Part shown: piece by piece, positions 28,292 through 40,464 of the stretch | Numbering within the stretch: position 1 is the first letter of the stretch | Layout of the letters: the number at the start of each line of letters is the position of its first letter | Source: CAIWHR01 sp963809965 | GTDB taxonomy: Bacteria > Pseudomonadota > Gammaproteobacteria > Burkholderiales > Casimicrobiaceae | Assembly (NCBI GenBank): GCA_963809965.1 | Contig: CAWELU010000028.1 | Span: 186,001 to 250,000 of the forward strand | Direction of reading: 5' to 3' | Length of the DNA: 64,000 nucleotides | Program-made: the position numbers and the translations under genes | Notes under the pieces: generated by a model | The model's input: only the letters and a program-made list of their open reading frames with translations | Databases searched by the model: none | Told to the model about the DNA's origin: nothing

Positions 28292-28335
28292 ATGCGGCCC
28301 TCGCCTTCGCCAGCGGCGAAGGGGGTGGGCCGCAT
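28292..28335 (+). terminator. Intra-operon hairpin, possible attenuator
   Basis: ATGCGGCCC (28292-28300) pairs with GGGCCGCAT (28327-28335), with an inner GCCTTCGCC/GGCGAAGG stem. It lies between the receptor and ATPase genes and is followed only by TTTGTT. This is a common site for a structure that keeps receptor mRNA more abundant than the transporter mRNA. Confidence 0.55.
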
Positions 28336-28343
28336 TTGTTGAC

Positions 28344-29453
28344 ATGCCCGAGAAAAGCGTCAGCACCGACGGCGCCCCTTACCTGCGGATCGAGCGGCTC
28401 ACGAAGCGGTTCGGCTCGTTCCAGGCGCTGAAGGACATCTCCCTGGATATTTTCCCGGGCGAGTTCGTATGCTTTCTCGGCCCGTCCGGCTGCGGCAAGA
28501 CGACGTTGCTGCGCGCCATCGCCGGACTCGATGTCCAGACGTCGGGCCGCATTTTTCAGGCCGACCGGGAGATCTCCAATCTGCCGGCGTCGGGGCGCGA
28601 TTTCGGCATCGTGTTCCAGTCCTATGCGTTGTTCCCCAACCTCACGGTGGCCGCCAATGTGGGCTACGGCCTCGCCAGTCGCGGACTGCCCAGGGTGGAG
28701 ATCGCAACCCGCGTCGACGAGCTGCTGCGGCTGGTCGGGCTGCCCGATTCCGGACGCAAGTACCCGGCGCAGCTTTCGGGCGGACAGCAGCAGCGCGTCG
28801 CCGTTGCGCGCGCGCTGGCGCTCTCGCCCGGCCTCCTTCTGCTCGACGAGCCCTTGAGCGCGCTGGACGCCCGCGTGCGCGCGTATCTGCGCATCGAGAT
28901 TCGCCGCCTCCACCTCCGCCTGGGCGTCACCACCATCATGGTCACGCACGATCAGGAAGAGGCGCTGACGATGGCCGATCGCATCGTCGTGATGAACGAG
29001 GGCGTGATCGAGCAGGTCGGCACGCCGACCGAGGTGTACCGCAAGCCGGCCAGCGCCTTTGTCGCGGATTTCGTCGGCACGACCAATTTTCTTCCCGGCG
29101 TCGTGCTCGGTCCCGGCCGCGTGCGTTTCGGCACCATCGATCTGGCCTGCGAGCTCGACATTCGCCCGGGTCCGGGCCATGACGTCACGCTGGCGATCCG
29201 GCCCGAGGATGTCGTCGTGCGCAACATCGACGCCACCACCGCCAACTCGTTGACCGTGCGCGTCGCCGAGATCGAGTTCCTGGGCTCGTTCTGCCGCGTG
29301 GGCCTGGCGATCGACGACGCGAAACCCGCGCTGATGGCCGACTTCTCGATCAACGTCGTGCGCGATCTCGCGATCACCGAGGGCAAGCAGATGCGGATCG
29401 CGCTGCCGCCGGACCGCCTGCGGGTGTTCCCGCGGGCGCCCAAAGCACCATGA
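28344..29453 (+). CDS. ABC transporter ATP-binding protein (PhnT/FbpC-like)
   Basis: 369 residues, intact, from ATG 28344. The Walker A is GPSGCGKTT, the Q-loop VFQSYALFPNLTV, the signature LSGGQQQRV, the Walker B LLLLDEPLSALD and the switch His is in MVTHDQEEA. A TOBE-like C-terminal domain follows (TLAIRPEDVVVRN). It overlaps the permease gene by four bases (ATGA) and would energise uptake of the ligand of the preceding receptor. Confidence 0.93.
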   Translation: MPEKSVSTDGAPYLRIERLTKRFGSFQALKDISLDIFPGEFVCFLGPSGCGKTTLLRAIAGLDVQTSGRIFQADREISNLPASGRDFGIVFQSYALFPNLTVAANVGYGLASRGLPRVEIATRVDELLRLVGLPDSGRKYPAQLSGGQQQRVAVARALALSPGLLLLDEPLSALDARVRAYLRIEIRRLHLRLGVTTIMVTHDQEEALTMADRIVVMNEGVIEQVGTPTEVYRKPASAFVADFVGTTNFLPGVVLGPGRVRFGTIDLACELDIRPGPGHDVTLAIRPEDVVVRNIDATTANSLTVRVAEIEFLGSFCRVGLAIDDAKPALMADFSINVVRDLAITEGKQMRIALPPDRLRVFPRAPKAP

Positions 29454-31160
29454 CGAGCATAGCGGCGCCGAGCGTCGCGCCCTACCCTGCCGCCCGCCGC
29501 CGGCTCGACCGCGACGACGTGCTGATGCGGCTGGGCATCTGCCTCCTGATCGGCTGGATGCTGGTCACGCTCGTGCTGCCGTTGTGGTGGCTGCTGTCCA
29601 AGAGCTTCCAGAACCAGAACGGCGAGTTCGTCGGGCTCGCCAACTACATTCACTATTTCTCCACGCCCGCGCTGTTCGAATCGGTGTGGAACAGCCTCTT
29701 CATCTCGGTCGTGTCGACCGTGATCGTGCTGCCGCTGGCCTTCGTGTACGCCTATGCGCTGCAGCGAAGCTGCATGCGCTGGAAAGGCCTCTTCCAGGCG
29801 CTGGCGCTCATTCCCATCCTGGCGCCCTCGCTGCTGCCGGCGATCTCGCTCATCTACCTTTTCGGCAATCAGGGCTTCCTCAAGGAGCTGATGTTCGGCG
29901 GCATCGATCTATGGCGCCGATCGGCATCGTGATCTCGCAGGTCTTCTATTGCTTCCCGCATGCAATGATCATCCTGATGGCGTCGCTGTCGATGGCCGAC
30001 GCGCGGCTGTACGAGGCGGCGGACGCGCTGGGTGCGTCGAAGACACGCGTGTTCTTCACCGTCACCCTGCCCGGGGCCAAGTACGGCGTGATCAGCGCGG
30101 GCTTCGTCGTCTTCACGCTCGTCATCACCGATTTCGGCATCGCCAAGGTCATCGGCGGACGCTTCAACGTGCTTGCGACGGACATCTTCAAGCAGGTGAT
30201 CGGCCAGCAGAATTTCGAAATGGGCGCGGTGGTCGGCTTCGTGCTGCTGATCCCCGCGGTCGTCGCCTTTGCCGCCGATCGCATCACGCAACGGCGGCAG
30301 GTGGCGCTGCTGACGGCGCGCGCCGTGCCTCTCCAACCCAAGCCGGAGCCGCGGCGCGACTGGGGGCTGTTCGCGTTCTGCACCGTCGTCGGCGGCCTGA
30401 TCTTCGCCCTGCTGGCCATGGCGGCCTGGGCGTCCTTCGTCACGCGCTGGCCCTACAATCTTGCGCTCACCCTCAAGAACTACGCGTTCGGCGATTTCGA
30501 TACCAACGGGTGGGACGCGTACTGGAACTCGGTCGTCATGGCGTCGTGGACCGCCGTGATCGGCACGGTCATCGTCTTTCTCGGCGCCTATCTCTGGAAA
30601 AGACGCGCGGCTTCGCTTGGGGGCGCGGCGTCGCGCAATTCATGGCCATGCTGCCGATGGCCGTGCCCGGCCTGGTCATCGGCCTTGCCTACATCTTCTT
30701 CTTCAATGCGAAGGGCAATCCGCTGGGCTTCATCTACGCGACGATGATCATCCTCGTCGTCAACTCGGTCACCCATTTCTACACCGTCAGCCACCTCACC
30801 GCCACGACGGCGTTGAAGCAACTGGACAACGAGTTCGAAGCGGTCTCCGCGTCGCTGAAAGTGTCGCTGCTGCGCACGATGGCGAGGGTCACCGTTCCGA
30901 TCTGCATGCCGGCGGTGCTGGACATCACCATCTATCTCTTCGTCAACGCGATGACCACGGTATCGGCGGTGATCTTCCTCTATTCGACCAACACCAAGCT
31001 GGCGTCGGTCACGATCATCAATATGGACGAATCGGGGTTCACCGCCGCCGCAGCCGCCATGGCCATGACCATCGTGGCCACCTCGGCCGCCGTGAAGATC
31101 GCCCATGTCGTGCTGACGCGCCGGCTCGATCGCACGACGCAGGCCTGGCGCCGGCGCTGA
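29450..31160 (+). CDS. ABC transporter permease, fused two-domain (PhnU/FbpB-like; two frameshifts)
   Basis: ATG 29450 overlaps the ATPase stop, and the span of about 570 residues fits FbpB-type permeases that carry two permease domains. The first half reads WMLVTLVLPLWWLLSKSFQNQ and SVWNSLFISVVSTVIVLPLAFVYAYAL. The frame changes near 29912 and the EAA-loop region is EAADALGASKTRVFFTVTLPGAKYG. The second half begins GGLIFALLAMAAWASFVTRWP, changes frame near 30598 (an A run, AAAA), and has a second EAA loop EAVSASLKVSLLRTMARVTVP. About twelve membrane segments are expected. Confidence 0.88.
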
Positions 31161-31198
31161 GTCCTTTTCCGACGGCGGCGCCGCAATTCTGCCGCGCG

Positions 31199-31844
31199 CT
31201 ATCGGATCGGCGCCTCGAGAAGACATCCGAACTCGCGCGCGAAATCGACCGAAACGCGCGCGTGCACCGCGCCCTGCTTGTCGAAGAATCGCTGCGTTCC
31301 GCCAATGGGGAACACGCCCTCGTGCCAGATGTTCGGATGGATGTAGAGGCCGTGCGTGCCGTCGAAGCGGAAGCACACGAAGTCACTCGGCTCGATGTCG
31401 TCGCCGGGCAATGCCAGCGGCACCAGGAACGGCTTCCGATCGAGCGGGAAGAAGAGCTGGCCCCCGTCGGGATGATAATTCGCGTGCCATAGCAGGATCC
31501 GGCGCGGGTCGCGCTCGTGGTCGGGATCGGCGCGTTCGGGCTCCTCGCCGTACGCGAGGATGTAGTGACCCCCGACGGCATCGTTGCGGCCGAACAGGAT
31601 GTCGCCCTTCCATTCGCTGACGAACGTCCCTTCGGTCGTACCGCCCTCGTCGCCCGTGTCGGGGTCGACGGGCCGCGAGCCCTGCGCCGGCCAGCGCACG
31701 ATCTCGATCGTGCAGTTCGCGGGGTCGTCGACGAGGTAACCATAGCCTTCGAGCGCCGCTCGGCGTCGCGTCGATCACGGGCATCGCGACGCGCGCCAGA
31801 CCCGCGGGCAGATCGGGGTTGAGGTAATCGGCAACGGCCGGCAT
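31199..31844 (-). CDS. Ureidoglycolate lyase-family (AllA-like) protein (one frameshift)
   Basis: ATG 31844 lies 22 bases after the MttB-family gene on the same strand. After a frame change near 31760 the protein reads GYGYLVDDPANCTIEIVRWP, TEGTFVSEWKGDILFGRNDAVGGHYILAYG, FDGTHGLYIHPNIWHEGVFPI and AVHARVSVDFAREFGCLLEAPI. The H-P-N-I-W-H segment and the final V-S-V-D-F-x-x-E-F are typical of ureidoglycolate lyases (cupin-like). True allantoin genes are absent, so the substrate may be another small carboxylate linked to the methylated-amine pathway. Confidence 0.75.
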
Positions 31845-31866
31845 GGCGAGTCCCCGTGCGCTCGCG

Positions 31867-33435
31867 TCAGAATTTCGAATCCGCGAACGACGCCTTGCGT
31901 CGGTCGATGAAATCGCGCAGGGCTTCGTCGACGGCCGGATCGAGCGGCGGGGCCTCGTACTCGGCCAGCTGCTTCTTCCAGCTCGCGTTGGCGCGTTGCG
32001 TCAGGTCCTGGCTGCCCTCGGCTTCCCATTGCTCGAAACTGTTGTTGTCGGCAATGGGCGAGCGGTAGAACGCCGTCTCGAAGTTCGCCTGCGTGTGCGC
32101 GCAGCCGAGGAAATGCTTGCCGGGGCCGACTTCGCGGATGGCATCCATCGCCTGGCCGTTCTCCGACAGGTCGACCCCGGCCAGCAGCGTGTGCATCATG
32201 CCGGCCTGATCGACGTCCATCACGAATTTCTCGTAGCCCATCGACAAGCCGCCCTCGAGCCAGCCGGCGGCGTGCAGCACGAAGTTCACGCCGGCGAGGC
32301 ACGTGGGAACGAGCGTGTTCGCCGACTCGAAGGCGGCCTGCGCGTCGGGGATCTTCGAGCCGCACAGCGCGCCGCCCGAGCGAAACGGGACGCCCAGGCG
32401 TCGCGCGAGCGCGGCCATCGCGTAGAGCACCAGCGCGGGCTCCGGCGTGCCGAACGTGGGCGCGCCCGATTGCATCGAAATGGACGACGCGAAGCTGCCC
32501 AGCACCACCGGCGCTCCGGGCGCGACGAGCTGGACGAAGGCCATGCCCGAGAGTGCTTCGGCCAGCGTCTGCGCGGCGGTGCCGGCCACCGTCACCGGCG
32601 ACATTGCGCCGGCGAGGATGAACGGCGTGATGATCGTGGCCTGATTGGCGCGGGCATAGACCTTCGCGGCGCCGAGCATCGTGGCGTCGTAGGTCATCGG
32701 CGAATTCGCGTTGATCAGGTTGATGATCACGGTCTTCGGCTTGCCGGTGGCCGGGTCGAGGTATTCGTCGCCGAACAGGATCTTCGCCATTTCGACCGAA
32801 TCCTGCGCCCGCTCCGGATGCGTCACCGAGCCCATGAACGGCTTGTCGCTGTACTTCATGTGGCTGTACACCATGTCGAAGTGGCGCTTGTTCACGGGCA
32901 GGTCGACCGGCTCGCAGATCGTGCCGCCGGAGTGGTGCAGCGACGGCGCCAGGTAGGCGAGCTTCACGAAATTGCGGAAGTCCTCGATCGTCGCGTAGCG
33001 GCGGCCCTCGTCGAGGCTGCGCACGAACGGGGAGCCGTAGGCGGGCGCGAAGACCGTGTGCTTCCCGCCGATGGGCACGCTGCGCGCCGGATTGCGCGCG
33101 TGCTGCACGAACTCGCGCGGCGCGTTGGCCCGAATGATGCTGCGACACATTCCGGGCGGACAGCGCACACGTGCGCCGTCGACGTCGGCTCCGGCGGCCT
33201 TCCAGATCTCGAGCGCTTCCGCATCGTCGCGGTACTCGATGCCGACGTCCGCGAGGATGATGTCCGCGTTGCGCTCGATGAGCGCGAGTCCCTCCTCGTC
33301 GAGCACCTCGTAGACGCCGATCCTGCGCGTGATGTAGGGCATCGACGTGCCGGCACGTGCCGAACGGGCAGCCCGCTTCGCTTCGCGTCCGCCGGCGCGG
33401 CGGGAACGGGGCGATGGTGATTGCGGCTCGTCCAT
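31867..33435 (-). CDS. MttB-family (trimethylamine methyltransferase superfamily) corrinoid methyltransferase, non-pyrrolysine
   Basis: 522 residues, intact, from ATG 33435 behind AGGAGAG. The family core is seen in IGGKHTVFAPAYGSPFVRS, SDKPFMGSVTHPERAQDS, INANSPMTYDATMLGA, IITPFILAGAMSPVTVAGT, QLVAPGAPVVLGSFASSISMQSGAP and EVGPGKHFLGCAHTQANFETAFYRS. There is no in-frame amber codon, so it is not the pyrrolysine enzyme for trimethylamine. Non-Pyl members studied elsewhere (for example MtgB) demethylate glycine betaine or related quaternary amines. The methyl acceptor would be the corrinoid protein at 20800, with the activator and THF enzymes of the same cluster. The exact substrate is not known. 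Confidence 0.93.
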   Translation of the reverse strand: MDEPQSPSPRSRRAGGREAKRAARSARAGTSMPYITRRIGVYEVLDEEGLALIERNADIILADVGIEYRDDAEALEIWKAAGADVDGARVRCPPGMCRSIIRANAPREFVQHARNPARSVPIGGKHTVFAPAYGSPFVRSLDEGRRYATIEDFRNFVKLAYLAPSLHHSGGTICEPVDLPVNKRHFDMVYSHMKYSDKPFMGSVTHPERAQDSVEMAKILFGDEYLDPATGKPKTVIINLINANSPMTYDATMLGAAKVYARANQATIITPFILAGAMSPVTVAGTAAQTLAEALSGMAFVQLVAPGAPVVLGSFASSISMQSGAPTFGTPEPALVLYAMAALARRLGVPFRSGGALCGSKIPDAQAAFESANTLVPTCLAGVNFVLHAAGWLEGGLSMGYEKFVMDVDQAGMMHTLLAGVDLSENGQAMDAIREVGPGKHFLGCAHTQANFETAFYRSPIADNNSFEQWEAEGSQDLTQRANASWKKQLAEYEAPPLDPAVDEALRDFIDRRKASFADSKF

Positions 33436-33474
33436 GGTCTCTCCTGCGCCGGGATCCGGGCATCGCTGGAAGTA

Positions 33475-33505
33475 TGGTCAGTGGGTCGCGCGATGACTGG
33501 TCAGT
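33475..33505. promoter_or_regulatory. Two TGGTCAGT repeats, candidate operator
   Basis: TGGTCAGT occurs at 33475-33482 and 33498-33505, 23 bases apart (about two helix turns). The second copy sits in ACTGGTCAGT, itself a partial inverted repeat. The site is in the 245-base gap between the divergent MttB-family and second DMGDH-like genes, where shared control would act. Confidence 0.5.
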
Positions 33506-33680
33506 ATGCGACGCCACCTTGCGCGCCTACGCCATCCACGGGTGAACGCCGGGGCGTTGTGTTAGATTCGACGCCGCCCATAGGCCACGGCGCAACGCGG
33601 CGATCGACGCGGCAACGCAGCGCGACTCCGGGTCACCGAGCAAACGCGCCCAGAACGCCACGTCGGGGAGAGCCTTCCGC

Positions 33681-36109
33681 ATGCCAGTGCCCCAGAAGAG
33701 CCGCATCGTCATCATCGGCGGCGGCGTCATCGGGTGCAGCATCGCCTATCACCTGGCCAAGCGCGGCGAGCGCGACGTGCTGCTGCTGGAACGTCTGCAG
33801 CTCACGCACGGCGCGACCTGGCACGCGGCCGGACTGGTGGGGCAGTTGCGCAGCAGCAGCAACCTGACGCGCCTCATGCGCTACGGCGCCGAGCTCTACG
33901 GCAAGCTCGAAGCCGAAACCGGACAGGCGACCGGGCTGGCACCGCTCCGGCAGCCTGCGCCTCGCCTCGTCGCCGGCGCGCTGGCAGGAACTCAAGCGCT
34001 CGGCGACGATGGCCAAGGGCTTCGGCTTCCACGTCGAACTCGTGACGCCGCGCGAGGCGCGCGAGCTCTTTCCGCTGCTCGAGCCTTGACGGCGTGGTCG
34101 GCGCCGCGTGGATCGACGGCGACGGCTATGTCGATCCGACCAGCCTGACGCTCGCCTACGCGGCGGGCGCACGCAACGGGCGGCGCGAACCTGCTGCAGG
34201 GCGTGCGCGTCACGGCGCTCGAGCGGCGCGGGCGGCGCGTCACGGCGGTCGTCACCGATCAGGGCGCGGATCGAAGCGGAATGCGTGATCGACGCCGCCG
34301 GCATGTGGGGCCGCGAGATCGCCGCGATGGTCGGCACGCGCGTGCCGGCCTGCGCCGTCGAGCACCAGTATTTCGTCACCGAGAAGACCGACGCGCGTTC
34401 CGGCCGGCCTGCCGTCGCTGCGTGATCCCGACGGCAATTTCTACGTGAAGCCCGAGCCCGGCGCGCTCGCGGTCGGCGGCTGGGAAGCGAACACGCGGCC
34501 GTGGGGCGTGACGGGCATCGCGGCCGATTTCGGCCCCGAGTTGCTGCAGCCGGATTTCGATCGGTTTGCGCCGCTCGCCGAGGCCGCCTCCGCGCGCATT
34601 CCCGCGCTGAGCGAAATCGGCATCCGGCAGATGATCAACGGGCCGATCCCGATCACCGCCGACGGCGAGCCGGTCATCGGCCTCTCGCCGGAGCTCGACA
34701 ATTTCTACCTCTGCTGCGGCTTCACCTCCGGCATCGCCGCATCGGGCGGCGCGGGCTGGGTGATGGCCAACTGGATCGTCGACGGCGATCCCGGACTCGA
34801 CCTGTGGCCCTTCGACGTGCGCCGCTTCGGCGCGCCGCATTCGGTCAAGGCGTACATGTACGAGCGCGCGGTCGAGAGCTACGCCCGCTACTACGCACAT
34901 CGCGTGGCCTCATCACGAGCCTGACGCCGCTCGCCAGGCGCGGCGCAGCCCGCTGCTACGCAGACGCTCGCGCGCGCGCGGGCGCGGTCTACGGCAACAA
35001 GTTCGGCTGGGAGCGGCCGAACTGGTTCGCGCCGCCGGGCACGCCGGCCGTCGAGACGCCGTCGTTCGAGCGCGGGCCGGCGTTCGACGCGATCGGCGCC
35101 GAGCATCGCGCGGTGCGCGAGCGCGTCGCGCTGATCGACATGAGCTCGTTCTCCAAGGTCGAAGTGCGCGGCCCGGGCGCGCTGGCGCTGCTGCAGAAGC
35201 TCGCGGTCAACGACGTCGACCGGCCGGTCGGCACCATCGTCTACACGCAGCTGTGCAACGAGCGCGGCGGCATCGAGGCCGACGTGACGATCACGCGGCT
35301 CGCCGACGGACCGCTTCTACTTCGTCACCGGCAGCGCGCTGGGCGTGCGCGACCGCTCGACGCTCGAGCGTCACCTTCCCGACGACGGCAGCGTCGAGAT
35401 CGTCGACCACACGTCCGCGAAGGCGGTGCTGAACCTGTGCGGGCCGCGCTCGCGCGAGGTGCTCGCGGCGCTGACCGACGCCCCGCTCGACAACGCAGAC
35501 TTTCCCTACATGAGCGCGCGCGAGCTCGACCTCGCGTACGCGCCGGTGCTGGCGTTGCGCGTGACCTATCTGGGCGAGCTCGGCTACGAGCTGCACGTTC
35601 CCGTCGAGTACGCGCTGCACCTCTACGAGCGGCTGTGGGCCGCCGGCGAGCGCTTCGGCATCGCCAACGCGGGCTACCGCGCGATCAACAGCCTGCGGCT
35701 CGAGAAGCACTATCTCGTCTGGGGCGCCGACATCACGCCGGACTACAATCCCTACGAGGCCGGGCTGGGCTTCTGCGTCGCGCTCGGCAAGGGCGAATTT
35801 CTCGCCCGCGCAGCGCTGGCCGAAGTGAAGGCGCGAGGGCCGAAGCAGCGGCTCGACGTGGTTCACCGCACCGCCGGAGATCGAACCTGTTCGGCGGCGA
35901 GATCGTGCTCGCCGGTGAACGCGTGCTGGGCCGGGTCACCAGCGCCGGTTACGGCTACACGATCGGTCGCAACCTCCTCTGCGCGTACCTCGCCGGCGGA
36001 CGAACCGGCCCACCCCGAATACAACGTCGAAGCGATGGGCGAACGTTATCCCGTCGTTCGCCACACGCGGCCGCTCTACGATCCCGACCGGATCGCGATT
36101 CTCGGATGA
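33681..36109 (+). CDS. DMGDH-like FAD oxidoreductase with GcvT domain, copy 2 (many frameshifts)
   Basis: ATG 33681 opens a span of about 809 residues. The N-terminus has RIVIIGGGVIGCSIAYHLAKRG and GATWHAAGLVGQLRSSSNLTRLMRY, with the covalent-FAD histidine of WHAAG. The middle reads QYFVTEKTD, GGWEANTRPWGVTG and CCGFTSGIAASGGAGWVMANWIVDGDP. The GcvT half has GYRAINSLRLEKHYLVWGADITPDYNP and GKGEFLARAALAEV. It shares domain order with the copy at 17954-20433 but is clearly diverged, so substrates may differ (dimethylglycine versus sarcosine or another N-methyl compound). At least eight indels break the frame, for example near 33945, 34087 and 34900. Confidence 0.85.
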
Positions 36110-36129
36110 TCACCGCCAGGAGCGGCACG

Positions 36130-37385
36130 ATGTCCGCACCTGACCCCGGAGCTTGCCGCGCTCCTCGCCACGCGCCGCGAAGGCCACGGCATGCCGCGCG
36201 CGTTCTACCTCGACCGCGGCGCTGTACGAGGCCGAAGTGCAGGACGCCTCTGGCACGGCGGATGGCTCTTCGCCGGGTTCGCCTTCGAGATCCCGAAGCC
36301 GGGCGATTTCCTGACGCTCACAGTCGACACGACGCCGGTGCTCGTCATCCGCGGCGACGATCGGTCGCGTGCGCGCGTTCCACAACGTCTGCCGCCACCG
36401 CGGCATCGCAGCTCTGCCGTACCGAGACCGGGACACGTCCGCGCGATCGTCTGCCCGTATCACAGCTGGACGTACGCGCGGCAACGGCGAACTCGTCGCC
36501 TGTCACGGCATGCACGACGGCGTGGACAAGTCGCAGCTGGGCTTGAAGCCGCTGCACGTCGAAGTCGTGGCCGGCCTGATCTACGTTTCGCTCGCCGACT
36601 CGCCCCCCGACGTTCGACGGCCTGCGCGAGCGCTTCGCCGCGGCAGGCGCGCCGCAGGGATTCGACCGCGCGCGCCTGGCGAAGACGATCGATTACGAGG
36701 TCGACGCCAACTGGAAGCTCGTCTGGGAGAACAACCGCGAGTGCTACCACTGCACGCCGCGCCACCCGCAGTACGTCAAGTCCAACTTCGACATCTACGA
36801 CGAGGAGCACGCCTCCGACGCGATCCGGCAGGAAATCAGCCGCGGCGCTCGCGCGCATCAAGCCGAAATGGGGCCTGCCGGGCGATGGCGCCGCGCACCC
36901 GAAGGGCGGCCTCGCGACGTTTCCCGATCCCGATCACGACGTCTGGTACACGTCGCAATCGCACGGCGCTGGCCGAGGGCTTCGACACCGAGTCGATGGA
37001 CGGCAAGCGCGTCGCGCCGCTGATGGGCGATTACCGTGACGCCGACGTCGGCGTGCTGCGGATGCGCAGCCTGCCCAACTTCTGGCTGCACGCGAGCTGC
37101 GACCACGCGGTGGTGACGCGGATGCTGCCCGCCGGAACGCGCACGACGAGGATGCGGAGCTACTGGCTCGTGCATCAGGATGCGCGCGAGGGCGAGGACT
37201 ACGACCTCGACCGCCTGCTGCCGTTCTGGAATCTCACCAACGAGCAGGACTGGGAGATCTGCAAGTGGCAGCAGAAGGGCGTGGAGTCGATCGGCTACGA
37301 GCCGGGCCCGCTGTCGCAGCGCAAGGAATACAACGTCGATGCGTTCATCCGCTGGTACTTGCAGCAGATGCAGTCGCGAAGATGA
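36130..37385 (+). CDS. Rieske non-haem oxygenase alpha subunit, GbcA/stachydrine-demethylase-like (several frameshifts)
   Basis: ATG 36130 follows AGGAG. The Rieske cluster ligands are visible as CRHRG and CPYHSW (frame changes between them). The mononuclear-iron region is DYEVDANWKLVWENNRECYHCTPRHP with the two histidines spaced H-x4-H. The last third (LMGDYRDADVGVLRMRSLPNFW to the C-terminus) is intact. About 415 residues fits glycine betaine monooxygenase and related demethylases that oxidise a methyl group to formaldehyde. A ferredoxin-reductase partner is not in this window. It follows the second DMGDH-like gene by 20 bases on the same strand. Confidence 0.85.
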
Positions 37386-37426
37386 CCAGCGGTAGTTAGC
37401 CGTGCCGGTCCATTGAGGAGTAACTT

Positions 37427-38099
37427 ATGTTGCAACGGAACGAGCCACGATTCCTGCATGAGATCCGGCAGTCTCTCTACACCGCAGTCCTGTCCGACGT
37501 GCTGGACGAGCTCGGTTTTCGCGAACAGGCGATGGCGCCCTCGATCCGGCCGCTCGACGAGGACCTCACGCTCGCCGGCTTCGCCCGGACCGGCCTGTAT
37601 CGCGAGGTCTTTCACGCCGTCGCCGGCGAGAACCCCTACGAACTCGAAATTGCGCTGGTCGACGACCTCAAGCCCGATGACGTGGCGGTGTTCGGATGTT
37701 GCGGCTCGCGCCGCATCGCGCCGTGGGGCGAGCTGCTATCGACCGCGTCCCGGGCGCGTGGCGCAGCCGGCTGCGTGACCGACGGCCTGGTCCGCGATAT
37801 CCGTGCCATCCGGGCGCTGCGCTTCCCGGTCTTTCACGGCGGCATCGCGCCGCTGGATTCGAAAGGCCGCGGCAAGGTCGCCGAAATCGACACGCCGATC
37901 CACTGCGGCGGCGCAGCCGTCGTCCCCGGGTGACCTGGTCGTGGGCGATGCCGACGGCGTCGTCGTCGTGCCGCGGGCCGTCGAAGACGAGGTGCTGCGC
38001 CGGGCCTTCGCCAAGGTCACCGGGGAGAACACCACGCGCGACGAACTGGCCACGGGCGCCAAGCTCGCCGACGTATTCGCCAAGTACGGCGTACTCTGA
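37427..38099 (+). CDS. RraA-family aldolase/decarboxylase-like protein (one frameshift)
   Basis: ATG 37427 has AGGAG seven bases upstream. LYTAVLSDVLDELGFREQAM, WGELLSTASRARGAAGCVTDGLVRDIRAIRALRFPVFHGGIAPLDSKGRG and, after an extra G near 37928, GDLVVGDADGVVVVPRA are the RraA/HMG-aldolase signature, including the G-x-V-x-D-G-x-x-R-D loop that binds the divalent metal and pyruvate. About 223 residues is a normal size. Family members act as 4-hydroxy-4-methyl-2-oxoglutarate aldolases or oxaloacetate decarboxylases. Its task beside the Rieske gene is uncertain. Confidence 0.87.
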
Positions 38100-38171
38100 A
38101 GGTGATCGCCCGACCTCATCGCCGCGAGGGCGCCCAATGTATCCGGCGATCGCCGCAATCGGCTCACCTGT

Positions 38172-40464
<2,293 letters not shown>

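Noticed and set aside
31867..33435. Pyrrolysine-dependent trimethylamine methyltransferase
   Set aside because: The frame has no in-frame TAG and runs full length without it, so it belongs to the non-pyrrolysine branch.
37668..38171. Extension of the malic-enzyme frame past its natural end, antisense to the RraA gene
   Set aside because: Malic enzymes end near the VVDASVER segment. The extra 160 residues look random and arise from an indel that hides the stop.
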